A stretch of DNA of 13,740 bases from JAJXWB01 sp039808645. Its GTDB lineage: Bacteria > Pseudomonadota > Alphaproteobacteria > Rhizobiales > Beijerinckiaceae. Position 1 is the first letter of the stretch. Each line of letters opens with the position of its first letter. The position numbers and the translations under genes were made by a program. Of the stretch, positions 1-6,471 are shown piece by piece. Below the pieces are notes generated by a model. It searched no databases. It saw only the letters and a list, made by a program, of their open reading frames with translations, and was not told where the DNA came from. The stretch spans positions 1 to 13,740 of the forward strand of contig JBDHTL010000095.1 in the NCBI GenBank assembly GCA_039808645.1, given 5' to 3'.

Positions 1-191
1 AGCGGCTGCGCATCACGCCGACGCCGCTGCATTCGGACGCTCTGGTGGCCGAACTGGTGGAAGCCCTCGTCGATGTCTGGAAGACGCTGGACCTGCCCTT
101 CGTCGAGCCCAAGGTCGAGGCCAAGCTCGATCCCGCCGGCGACGCCGATATCGCCTGCGCCTATCCCGAGTTCCGAAAGGCCGCCGAGTAG
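1..191 (+). CDS. hemA: 5-aminolevulinate synthase, C-terminal fragment
   Basis: This is the 3' end of a gene that starts before the window; bases 3-188 encode 62 residues and the stop is TAG at 189-191. The fragment opens with RLRITPTPLHSDAL and continues with an amphipathic helix ending VDVWKTLDLPF. This is the characteristic C-terminal region of the pyridoxal-phosphate enzyme that condenses glycine and succinyl-CoA into 5-aminolevulinate in the cytoplasm (C4 or Shemin pathway). The catalytic lysine and cofactor site lie outside the window and cannot be checked. The gene is followed after about 40 bases by a Crp/Fnr regulator on the same strand. Its position beside a heme d1 operon suggests a link between tetrapyrrole supply and denitrification, although hemA serves all hemes. 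Identification rests on recognising the tail motif only. Confidence 0.85.
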   Translation, partial: RLRITPTPLHSDALVAELVEALVDVWKTLDLPFVEPKVEAKLDPAGDADIACAYPEFRKAAE

Positions 192-232
192 GCGGGCGCT
201 CGCTCGACGGCGATCACGTGCTACAAGGAGGG

Positions 233-934
233 ATGGCGCTCGTGGTCGGCAATCTCACGCAGGACGATTGGCGGGTCATCGGGCAATCGTCGCTCTTTGG
301 CCGCCTCGACCCTGCGACCGCGCATAATCTGATCGGCGAAGGCGCCGTGCTGACGGCGGCGCGCGGCGACACGATCTGCCGGCAGGACGAACCCGCGGCC
401 TTCTATTTCATCGTGCTTTCGGGACTGATCAAGCTCTACCGTCGCGCCGCCGACGGTTCGGTCGCGATCATTTCGATCCACGGTTCGTCGCACAGTTTCA
501 TGGAAGCGGAGGCGCTGACCGGCGCGACCTATTCGACGACGGCGGAGGCCGTTGTCGAGACGCGGGTCGCACGAATCGACGCCGCCGAATTGCGTCGGCG
601 CATCGGCGCCGATTCGAAGCTCGCGCTCGCGCTTCTCGGTTCGGCGTCCATGCATCTGCGAATGCTGCTCGAACAGATCGAGAAGCTGAAGACGATGACG
701 GCGACCGCGCGCCTGGCCGATTTCATCCTGTCGCTGGCCGGTCCCGGCGAAGGCAAGGCCGAGATTTTCCTGCCCTACGAAAAGCGCCTCGTCGCCGGCC
801 ATCTCGGCATGACGCCCGAAAGCTTTTCGCGCACGCTGGCGCAATTGCGCAAGGCAGGCGTACGCGTCTCGCGCGATCGCGTGACGATCGACGACGTCAG
901 CCGACTGCGCGACTACTGCGACGGCGAACGATGA
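233..934 (+). CDS. Crp/Fnr-family transcriptional regulator, DNR/NnrR-like (first of a pair)
   Basis: This cytoplasmic DNA-binding regulator is about 233 residues long from the ATG at 233. An N-terminal effector beta-roll (about residues 20-115) is followed by a long dimerisation helix around MLLEQIEKLK (144-153) and a C-terminal winged helix. The recognition helix TPESFSRTLAQL carries E196, S199 and R200, the E..SR pattern by which FNR and DNR proteins read TTGAT half-sites. There are only two cysteines (C49, C229) and no N-terminal cysteine cluster, so it is not an oxygen-sensing FNR. A DNR/NnrR-type nitric oxide sensor is the likeliest role, by inference from the nir context. The start is uncertain. 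A strong AAGGAGG lies at 225-231, only one base before ATG 233 but ten bases before an in-frame GTG at 242, which fits better; GTG at 218 has no ribosome site. A paralogous regulator follows. Confidence 0.85.
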   Translation: MALVVGNLTQDDWRVIGQSSLFGRLDPATAHNLIGEGAVLTAARGDTICRQDEPAAFYFIVLSGLIKLYRRAADGSVAIISIHGSSHSFMEAEALTGATYSTTAEAVVETRVARIDAAELRRRIGADSKLALALLGSASMHLRMLLEQIEKLKTMTATARLADFILSLAGPGEGKAEIFLPYEKRLVAGHLGMTPESFSRTLAQLRKAGVRVSRDRVTIDDVSRLRDYCDGER

Positions 935-952
935 TCCGTTGCGACGACTTGC

Positions 953-966
953 TTGATAATGCTCAA
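953..966 (+). promoter_or_regulatory. FNR/DNR-type box upstream of the second regulator
   Basis: TTGATAATGCTCAA matches the TTGAT-N4-ATCAA consensus at 9 of 10 defined positions. Its centre is at 959.5. A plausible -10 element, TGATAT, lies at 988-993, so transcription would begin near 1000-1001. That puts the box at about -41.5, the standard class II activator position. The box is 55 bases before the ATG at 1022. It suggests that the second regulator is induced by an FNR/DNR-type protein, possibly by itself or by its upstream neighbour. Box and spacing are seen in the sequence; activity is inferred. Confidence 0.75.
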
Positions 967-1021
967 GGCGAGACCGCCCCGGCAAGCTGATATTCGCCTC
1001 CGCCAAACTGCGGAGACGCAC

Positions 1022-1714
1022 ATGACAGGTCAAGACGCGCCCGTCATAGCGGCGCTACGTTCGGCAGCCCTCTTCTCGAGCCTGCCCGACCCGATACTCA
1101 ATCGGATCGCGGCGCGCTCGCGTCTGGAAAAGCGTGCGGCCGGCGCGCCGATCTTCATGCAGGGCGCGCCCGCGCAGGCGTTCTTCATCGTCGTGGAAGG
1201 CTGGGTCAAGCTGGTTCGCACGCGGCCCGACGGGCGGCAAGCGCTGCTGACGACCTTCGCGCGCGGCGAGACATTCGCCGAAGCCGTCGCCATGATCGGC
1301 GGACAATATCCCGCGACCGCCATGGCGGCGACGGAGGTCACGCTCGCCCGCATCGACGCCGAAATCCTGCGCGAGGAGATTCGCGCCCGGCCGGAAATCG
1401 CTTTCGACATGATCGCGGCGACCGCGCAACATTTGCATCACATGGTCCGGCAGATCGAGCAGCTCAAACTCCAGAGCGGCGACGAGCGCGTCGCGGAGTT
1501 TCTGATCGGGCTCGCCGAAAAGGATTCCGGCGCCGCCGACTTCGCGCTGCCCTTCGACAAGCGCGTGATCGCCAATACGCTCGGCATCGCCCAGGAAACG
1601 CTCTCACGCGCCTTCGGGCGGCTGCGCGCCTTCGGCGTGGACGTGGATGGCGCACACGTGCGGATCAGGGATATCGGGGATCTTCGCGCACGGCTGGAAC
1701 GCCGCGGCGCGTAG
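1022..1714 (+). CDS. Crp/Fnr-family transcriptional regulator, DNR/NnrR-like (second of a pair)
   Basis: This 230-residue regulator starts at ATG 1022, which has GGAG at 1012-1015 six bases upstream. Upstream in-frame starts would overlap the FNR-type box at 953-966 and are rejected. The layout is an effector beta-roll (about 20-110), a dimer helix ending HHMVRQIEQLKL (139-150) and a winged helix with recognition helix QETLSRAFGRL. There E192, S195 and R196 match the ETxSR pattern of FNR. The protein has no cysteine at all, so it cannot bind an FNR-type iron-sulfur cluster. That is typical of DNR/NnrR proteins, which respond to nitric oxide through heme. It is clearly paralogous to the preceding regulator (compare IEQLK with IEKLK, and LPFDKR with LPYEKR). 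It is the best candidate activator of the divergent nirS/nirI promoters, by inference. Confidence 0.87.
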   Translation: MTGQDAPVIAALRSAALFSSLPDPILNRIAARSRLEKRAAGAPIFMQGAPAQAFFIVVEGWVKLVRTRPDGRQALLTTFARGETFAEAVAMIGGQYPATAMAATEVTLARIDAEILREEIRARPEIAFDMIAATAQHLHHMVRQIEQLKLQSGDERVAEFLIGLAEKDSGAADFALPFDKRVIANTLGIAQETLSRAFGRLRAFGVDVDGAHVRIRDIGDLRARLERRGA

Positions 1715-1752
1715 CGCGTCAGGCCGGAGCAGCAGAACCCGGATTTGCGCCT

Positions 1753-1783
1753 CGCGCCGATTCACGAGAGCGCGATCGGCGCG
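1753..1783. terminator. Hairpin between convergent genes, probable bidirectional terminator
   Basis: CGCGCCGAT (1753-1761) and ATCGGCGCG (1775-1783) form a perfect 9-base-pair stem around a 13-base loop. It lies in the 79-base gap between the stop of the second regulator (plus strand) and the stop of nirN (minus strand). It is symmetric and could act on both transcripts. There is no clear T-run on either side, so intrinsic termination may be weak. Confidence 0.55.
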
Positions 1784-1793
1784 GCGTAGCCCC

Positions 1794-3353
1794 TCAGTGG
1801 CTCGTGCCTTCGGAAAAGGTGATCTTGTTGTAGACGTTGTACTTGCCGGCGGGCTTGGACATCGGCAGGCGCTTGATCTCCTGGAAGGTCGCTGCGTCGT
1901 AGACGATGATGGCGCCGTCCATTTCCCAGACGCTGAGCAGCGCGTGCCGGCCGGACCGGTCGAATTCCACATGGCCTGTCGTCTTGCCGGGCGCAGGCTG
2001 CATCACGCGCGCGATCTTCAGCGTCGTCTTGTCGATGATCTGCACCTTGTCCTTGTTCTTCGGCGACATGAAGGAATCCGCCCAGATGAATGGCGAGTTC
2101 TCGTGGCTGCGCAGGAAGAAGCCCGGCCCCTCCGTGTCGATCGTGGCGAGCGTCTTCCAATCGGCGGTGTCGATGACGCTGATCTTGCCCTCCTTCAGAT
2201 GCGGCGTGGCGACCAGCCTGTGTCCGTCGCGCATCCACGACACGCCGGAGCCCAGATGCGGCATGCCCGGCATCGGGATGTTGGCGATCTCGCGGCCCGT
2301 GTTCAGGTTGACGACGACGGCGTGGTCGCCGTTGCGGCTCGCGCCGATGAGATTGCGATAGTCTGGATCGAAGAAGAAATCGTCGAGCGGTTCGCTCGCC
2401 GCGATCCGCCGCAGCGCAAACAGCCCCTGCGACGAAGCCAGCGCCTCGACCATGCCCTTCTCGTAGCTGTGCACGAGACCGGTGTAGACCGGCGGCGCGT
2501 TCGGATCGGTCGCGACCTCCCAGATCTCCGGCACGTCCTTCAGCGCCGCGATGAAACTGTCGCGTTGCGGCGCCTGGTAGACGGCGGACACGCGCGAGGA
2601 CTGTCCCTTCCGATCGGCGACGTCGAATATCTTCTCGACCGACAGATCGGCCGCGCTCAGGATCACCAGGGTGTTGGGCAGGTAGTTCGCCACCGCCAGA
2701 TGTTTCGCGTCTTTCGACAGCGCGATATTGCGCGTGTTCACGCCGGCGCGGACCTCCGCGACGACCTTCAGCGTCCACAGGTCGAACTTGGTCACCCAGC
2801 CGTCGCGCGAGCCAAAAAACACGTAGCGTCCGTCATGCGTGAACTTCGGGCCGCCGTGCAGCGCGAAGCGGCTGGCGAATCGATGGATCGGCGTGAACGT
2901 GTCGCCGTCGAGAATGCTGACGTGATGATCGCCGCTTTCCACCACGACGAACAGGTTGAGAGGGTCGGCCGCAAACACCGGCTTGTCGACCGCCGGCGCC
3001 GGCGTCAGCACGCGGCTCGCCGCGATCTCCTTCTCGCCCCACACGGGCGTCGTCGCGGGCTTGGTGTAGACCAGCGCGGCGAGCGCCTTGATCGAGGCGT
3101 CGTCGAGCTCGCCGCCGAAGGCCGGCATCTGCGTCGCCTCGCGCCCGCTGCGGATCACCTTTTCCGCGCCGGCGACGCCGAGGCGGCCGAGATTGTCGGG
3201 CAGCAGCGCCGGCCCGATGGCGCCCAACCGGTCGCCGCCGTGGCAGGCCGCGCATTTCGCCTGGTAGAGAGCGCCCGCGTCAGGCTCGGCGCGCGCCGGC
3301 GCGAGCGCGGCGAGTAGCGCGAGCGCGGCGAGGCTAGACAGCCACGGCTTCAT
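1794..3353 (-). CDS. nirN: NirN, dihydro-heme d1 dehydrogenase (cytochrome c / d1-type propeller)
   Basis: The product is 519 residues. A Sec signal peptide ends at ARA (20-22). A cytochrome c domain follows, with heme motif CAACH (C34, C37, H38) and a probable axial methionine in QMPAF (M76). A C-terminal eight-bladed d1-binding propeller begins around residue 120 and ends in GKYNVYNKITF, a motif close to the NirS C-terminus. NirN is a periplasmic NirS paralogue. In characterised systems it oxidises dihydro-heme d1 to heme d1, forming the acrylate double bond, and hands the cofactor to NirS. It is told from NirS by its overall sequence, its shorter N-terminus and the downstream position. The start at 3353 is chosen because it begins the signal peptide; it overlaps nirJ by 20 bases. 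This is the last gene of the nirS operon. Confidence 0.93.
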   Translation of the reverse strand: MKPWLSSLAALALLAALAPARAEPDAGALYQAKCAACHGGDRLGAIGPALLPDNLGRLGVAGAEKVIRSGREATQMPAFGGELDDASIKALAALVYTKPATTPVWGEKEIAASRVLTPAPAVDKPVFAADPLNLFVVVESGDHHVSILDGDTFTPIHRFASRFALHGGPKFTHDGRYVFFGSRDGWVTKFDLWTLKVVAEVRAGVNTRNIALSKDAKHLAVANYLPNTLVILSAADLSVEKIFDVADRKGQSSRVSAVYQAPQRDSFIAALKDVPEIWEVATDPNAPPVYTGLVHSYEKGMVEALASSQGLFALRRIAASEPLDDFFFDPDYRNLIGASRNGDHAVVVNLNTGREIANIPMPGMPHLGSGVSWMRDGHRLVATPHLKEGKISVIDTADWKTLATIDTEGPGFFLRSHENSPFIWADSFMSPKNKDKVQIIDKTTLKIARVMQPAPGKTTGHVEFDRSGRHALLSVWEMDGAIIVYDAATFQEIKRLPMSKPAGKYNVYNKITFSEGTSH

Positions 3354-4536
3354 GCTTGCGTCCCCGATAAGGCGTCGTCTCGACGCGCGGCGCGCTCGCC
3401 ACGCCGATCTCGGCGTCGCTGAGGTAACACGCCGGGTCTTCGGCAAAAGCGTCGCCGGTCATGCGCAGCGCGCGCACGCGCGTATTGCCGCCGCACACGT
3501 CGAAATAGACGCAGGCGCCGCAGCGTCCGGAAATCTTGCGCGGCCGCGCCTTCAGCCCCGCCATGATCGGATCGGACGTATCGGCCCAGATGTCGCCGAA
3601 CGGCCGCTTGCGCACATTGCCGATCGTATAGTGCCACCACATCGTGTCGGGATGGACGTCGCCGACATTGTCGATGTTCGCGACATTCACGCCCGAGGCG
3701 TTGCCGCCCCATTGCGCCAGCTTCGCCCGCAGATGATCGGCCTTGTCCGGGAATTTTTCGCGCGCCCAGAAATAGAGGAAGACGGCGTCAGCGTCGTTGT
3801 TGCCGGTGACGAACTCCCGGTCCTCGCCGCGTTCGAGGCAGGCCCAGGCATGTTCGAAGAACATGGTCATCGCGTCGCGCGTGATGTTCCATGTCGCGTC
3901 GTCGCCGCGGTTCTTGTTGCCGCGCCCGGCATAGACGAGGTGCGACAGGTAGAACTTGTCGATGCCCTCGGCGCGCGCGAGTTCGATGAGATCGGGCAGA
4001 TGATGGTGATTGTCCTGCGTCATGGTGAAACGCAGGCCCGTCTTCACGCCGCGCCGTCCGCATTCCCTGAGGCCGGCCAGCGCGGAAACAAAGGCGCCGT
4101 CGCGTCCGCGGAACTTGTCGTGCGTCGCGCCGATGCCGTCGAGGCTGACGCCGACATAATCATAGCCGATGTCGGCGATGCGACCCGCCATGTCGGCGTC
4201 GATCAGCGTGCCGTTGGACGACAGCGCCGTGTAGAAGCCGAGGTCGACCGCGCGCCTGGAAATATCGAATATGTCGGGCCGCAGCAGCGGCTCGCCGCCG
4301 GACAGGATCAGCACCGGCGAGCGCGCCGCCTTGATGTCGTCCATCACGCGGAACACTTCGTCGGTCGACAGCTCGCCCGGAAAATCGACGTCGGCCGAGA
4401 TCGAATAGCAATGCTTGCACTTGAGATTGCAGCGGCGCACGAGATTCCAGATGACCACGGGGCCGGGAAGATCGCGATGCGGGCCGACGGGAGTCGGATC
4501 GCGCAATTCGCGCAGGAATTGCGTCAGTCGGAACAT
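3334..4536 (-). CDS. nirJ: NirJ, radical SAM enzyme of heme d1 biosynthesis
   Basis: This cytoplasmic protein has 400 residues. The radical SAM cluster motif CNLKCKHC supplies C36, C40 and C43, and SGGEP follows in the SAM-binding region. A C-terminal cysteine-rich segment, RCGACVYFDVCGG with a later DPACYL (about C339, C342, C348 and C370), is the SPASM-like site expected to hold a second iron-sulfur cluster. In the known pathway NirJ acts on didecarboxysiroheme, removing two propionate side chains on the way to the oxo groups of heme d1. The start at 4536 has GGAGG four bases upstream and overlaps the end of nirH by 13 bases, which implies translational coupling. Longer reading frames upstream are unrelated read-through inside nirH. 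It resembles the heme b enzyme AhbC/AhbD families, but the nir context settles the call. Confidence 0.95.
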   Translation of the reverse strand: MFRLTQFLRELRDPTPVGPHRDLPGPVVIWNLVRRCNLKCKHCYSISADVDFPGELSTDEVFRVMDDIKAARSPVLILSGGEPLLRPDIFDISRRAVDLGFYTALSSNGTLIDADMAGRIADIGYDYVGVSLDGIGATHDKFRGRDGAFVSALAGLRECGRRGVKTGLRFTMTQDNHHHLPDLIELARAEGIDKFYLSHLVYAGRGNKNRGDDATWNITRDAMTMFFEHAWACLERGEDREFVTGNNDADAVFLYFWAREKFPDKADHLRAKLAQWGGNASGVNVANIDNVGDVHPDTMWWHYTIGNVRKRPFGDIWADTSDPIMAGLKARPRKISGRCGACVYFDVCGGNTRVRALRMTGDAFAEDPACYLSDAEIGVASAPRVETTPYRGRKHEAVAV

Positions 4537-5048
4537 GAAGCCTCCGCACCGGCGCGGCGTGCAAGGCGCAGCCCGGTCTTCTTGAGGATTTCGGTCGAGA
4601 ACAATATGTCGGACGCCCGGCAGGCGGAACCAAGAAGATCGGCGATGCGCGCCTTTTTTTCGAGCACTTCCTCGCGCGTGCCGCCGTGCACCATGGCGAA
4701 GAGATTGTAGGGCCACGCCGGCAGGCGGCGCGGGCGCCGATAGCAATGCGTGACGAAATCGAGCGCGCCGATTTCCTGGCCGAGCGCGTCGACGCACGCA
4801 TCGTCCACGTTCCACACGCTCATGCCGTTGCAGACAAGCCCGAGCTTGTAATGGTTGGGCGCAAGGCCGATGCGACGGATGACGCCCCGCGCCAGCATGG
4901 CCTCGAGCCGCGCGAGAACCTCGCTCTCCGGCGCGCCGACGCGCGCCGCGACGTCCGCATAGGGCGCGGCCACGAACGGCAGCCCGGCCTGCGTCGCCTC
5001 CAGAATGGCGCGGTCGAGCGCGTCGAGGGATCGTGCCCGCCCGCTCAT
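4524..5048 (-). CDS. nirH: NirH, siroheme decarboxylase subunit (Lrp/AsnC-like)
   Basis: The product is 174 residues: an N-terminal winged helix like those of Lrp/AsnC regulators (starting around LDALDRAILEATQAGLPF), then a ligand-binding fold with CYRRPRRLPAWPYNLFAMVHGG. Proteins of this family do not regulate genes. They form the complex that decarboxylates siroheme to 12,18-didecarboxysiroheme during heme d1 synthesis, in the cytoplasm. The motif Y.RPR..WPYNLF pairs it with the C-terminal half of NirDL (CYERPRRAGWPYNLF), so it is the L/H type rather than the D/G type. The start at 5048 overlaps the nirG stop in an ATGA, a classic coupled junction. Assignment as NirH rather than NirL follows from position (last of the group) and is therefore partly positional. 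Confidence 0.9.
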   Translation of the reverse strand: MSGRARSLDALDRAILEATQAGLPFVAAPYADVAARVGAPESEVLARLEAMLARGVIRRIGLAPNHYKLGLVCNGMSVWNVDDACVDALGQEIGALDFVTHCYRRPRRLPAWPYNLFAMVHGGTREEVLEKKARIADLLGSACRASDILFSTEILKKTGLRLARRAGAEASCSD

Positions 5049-5491
5049 GCCGGCACCCTCATGTCGAGGAAATATTCGCGCTCCTTCGGAAACAGCAGAA
5101 CCGCGAGGCCCGTCTCGGCCTCGATGCGCCGTGCGACCGCCTCGATCTCGGCGCGATCCTCGACCGCCAGCACGAACCACATGTTCAGTTCGTGCTCGCG
5201 CCGGTAATTGTGCGCGACCTCGCGTTGCGCATTGACGAGGGCGACGGCGGCCTCCCATTTTTCCGGCGGGACGGCCATGGCGCAAAGGCAGAAGCCGCCG
5301 CCGATGTTCTCCGCGTTCAGGAATGGTCCGAAACGCGTGACGACGCCGGTTTCCCGCAACCGCGCCACGCGCGCGATCAAATCCCCCTCCTCGAGGCCGA
5401 GTTCCGCCGCCTTGGCCGCGAACGGCCGGGCGAGGAGGGGAAACCCGTCCTGCAACGCGTTCACGATGCGTCGATCGGTTTCGTCGATCAT
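5045..5491 (-). CDS. nirG: NirG, siroheme decarboxylase subunit (Lrp/AsnC-like)
   Basis: The product is 148 residues, beginning MIDETDRRIVNALQDGFPL. The start at 5491 lies seven bases after the nirDL stop, with GAGGCGG immediately upstream. An in-frame extension further upstream lies inside nirDL and is rejected. It has an Lrp-like winged helix followed by the ligand-binding domain with HNYRREHELNMWFV. This matches the YEREHCYNLWFV segment in the N-terminal half of NirDL, so it is the D/G type. With NirDL and NirH it should form the siroheme decarboxylase of the heme d1 pathway in the cytoplasm. The histidine and arginines in the REH segment are plausible active-site residues by family resemblance. 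Its C-terminus FLDMRVPA overlaps the start of nirH. Confidence 0.9.
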   Translation of the reverse strand: MIDETDRRIVNALQDGFPLLARPFAAKAAELGLEEGDLIARVARLRETGVVTRFGPFLNAENIGGGFCLCAMAVPPEKWEAAVALVNAQREVAHNYRREHELNMWFVLAVEDRAEIEAVARRIEAETGLAVLLFPKEREYFLDMRVPA

Positions 5492-5498
5492 GACCGCC

Positions 5499-6470
5499 TC
5501 ACGCAGCCGACAGTCGCGCGCCGCGCTGGCGGAAGCAACGCTGCGAGAACAGGACTTCATGCGCGCGCACATCCGGCGCCGAGGCCGCGAGCTGCGCGAC
5601 ATGGGCGAGCGCGGCCGTGCGTTCGCGTCCGTGGATCATCGTGAAGAGATTATAGGGCCATCCCGCGCGCCGCGGGCGCTCGTAGCACAGGGTCACGAAA
5701 TCGTGCGCGGCAAAGGATCGACCGTATTCGGCGATCCGATCGTCCGGTATGTCCCATACGACCATCGCATTCGCGGCATAGCCGAAATGACGATGGCGCA
5801 GCACGAGGCCGAACCGCGAGACGACGCCCGATTCCACGAGGGCCGAGAGGCGCGCGAGAACGTCCGTTTCGCACCAGCCCATTCGCCGCGCGACCTGCTG
5901 GAACGGCCGGGCCACGAGTTCGAGCCCGTTCTCCATCGCAGCCAGCAATTGCCGGTCGCTGCGATCGATCTGCGACGCCTCGACCTGACGACGCGGCGCG
6001 GCGCGGGCCGCAGTTGCGGCGCCGAAAATGCTGAACCCGAGGTCAATGTGGAAATCGCGCAGCAAGGGAAGAACGAGCGCCTGCGCGCCGGTGCGAGCCT
6101 CGATCCGCGCGATCGCCGCCGCGACGCTGTCGACGTCCGGCGCGGTGGCCACGAACCACAGATTGTAGCAATGCTCGCGCTCGTAGGCGTGGTTGACGCC
6201 AGGCTCCTCGACGACGGCGGCGGCGGCGGCCTCGAGTTCGGCGGGCGGAATTGCAAGCGCCGCCAGCGTCGAGGCGCCGACCGTATTCGGCCGCACCACC
6301 GCGCCCACCCGCGACAGCGCGCCCGACTGCTGAAGACGCGACAGGCGCGCGAGCACGTCGGGCTCGCAGAGCCCGACCGCGGAGCCGATCTGGGCGAAAG
6401 GCGCGGAAACGATCGGAAAATCGCGCTGCCATCCGTCGATCAGGGCGCGGTCGAACGCGTCGAGCAGCAT
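5499..6470 (-). CDS. nirDL: NirDL, fused siroheme decarboxylase subunits
   Basis: This 323-residue protein contains two complete Lrp/AsnC-like siroheme decarboxylase units in one chain. Residues 1 to about 145 are the D-type unit, starting LLDAFDRALIDGWQRDFPIV and containing HAYEREHCYNLWFV. A linker rich in alanine and arginine (about 150-165) leads to the L-type unit, which starts DRSDRQLLAAMENG and contains CYERPRRAGWPYNLFTMIHG. Pseudomonas species carry separate nirD and nirL; fused forms are known elsewhere, including Paracoccus. The enzyme decarboxylates siroheme in the cytoplasm, making the substrate of NirJ. The start at 6470 is one base after the nirF stop. GGGG seven bases upstream is a possible weak ribosome site. 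The reading frame is intact across the fusion, so it is not a sequencing artefact joining two genes. Confidence 0.93.
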   Translation of the reverse strand: MLLDAFDRALIDGWQRDFPIVSAPFAQIGSAVGLCEPDVLARLSRLQQSGALSRVGAVVRPNTVGASTLAALAIPPAELEAAAAAVVEEPGVNHAYEREHCYNLWFVATAPDVDSVAAAIARIEARTGAQALVLPLLRDFHIDLGFSIFGAATAARAAPRRQVEASQIDRSDRQLLAAMENGLELVARPFQQVARRMGWCETDVLARLSALVESGVVSRFGLVLRHRHFGYAANAMVVWDIPDDRIAEYGRSFAAHDFVTLCYERPRRAGWPYNLFTMIHGRERTAALAHVAQLAASAPDVRAHEVLFSQRCFRQRGARLSAA

Positions 6471-6471
6471 G

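Noticed and set aside
192..232. Possible regulator box between hemA and the first regulator.
   Set aside because: No TTGAT-N4-ATCAA-like sequence is present; only a ribosome binding site can be supported.
218..232. GTG 218 as start of the first regulator.
   Set aside because: It has no ribosome site upstream, and the strong AAGGAGG would fall inside the coding sequence.
3301..3332. Direct repeat GCGAGCGCGGCGAG at 3301-3314 and 3319-3332.
   Set aside because: It encodes the repetitive Leu-Ala signal peptide of NirN; codon bias on a low-complexity stretch explains it.
4524..6470. Lrp/AsnC transcription factors.
   Set aside because: The winged-helix fold is shared, but tandem copies with REH-YNLWF and RPR-WPYNLF motifs between nirF and nirJ are siroheme decarboxylase subunits.
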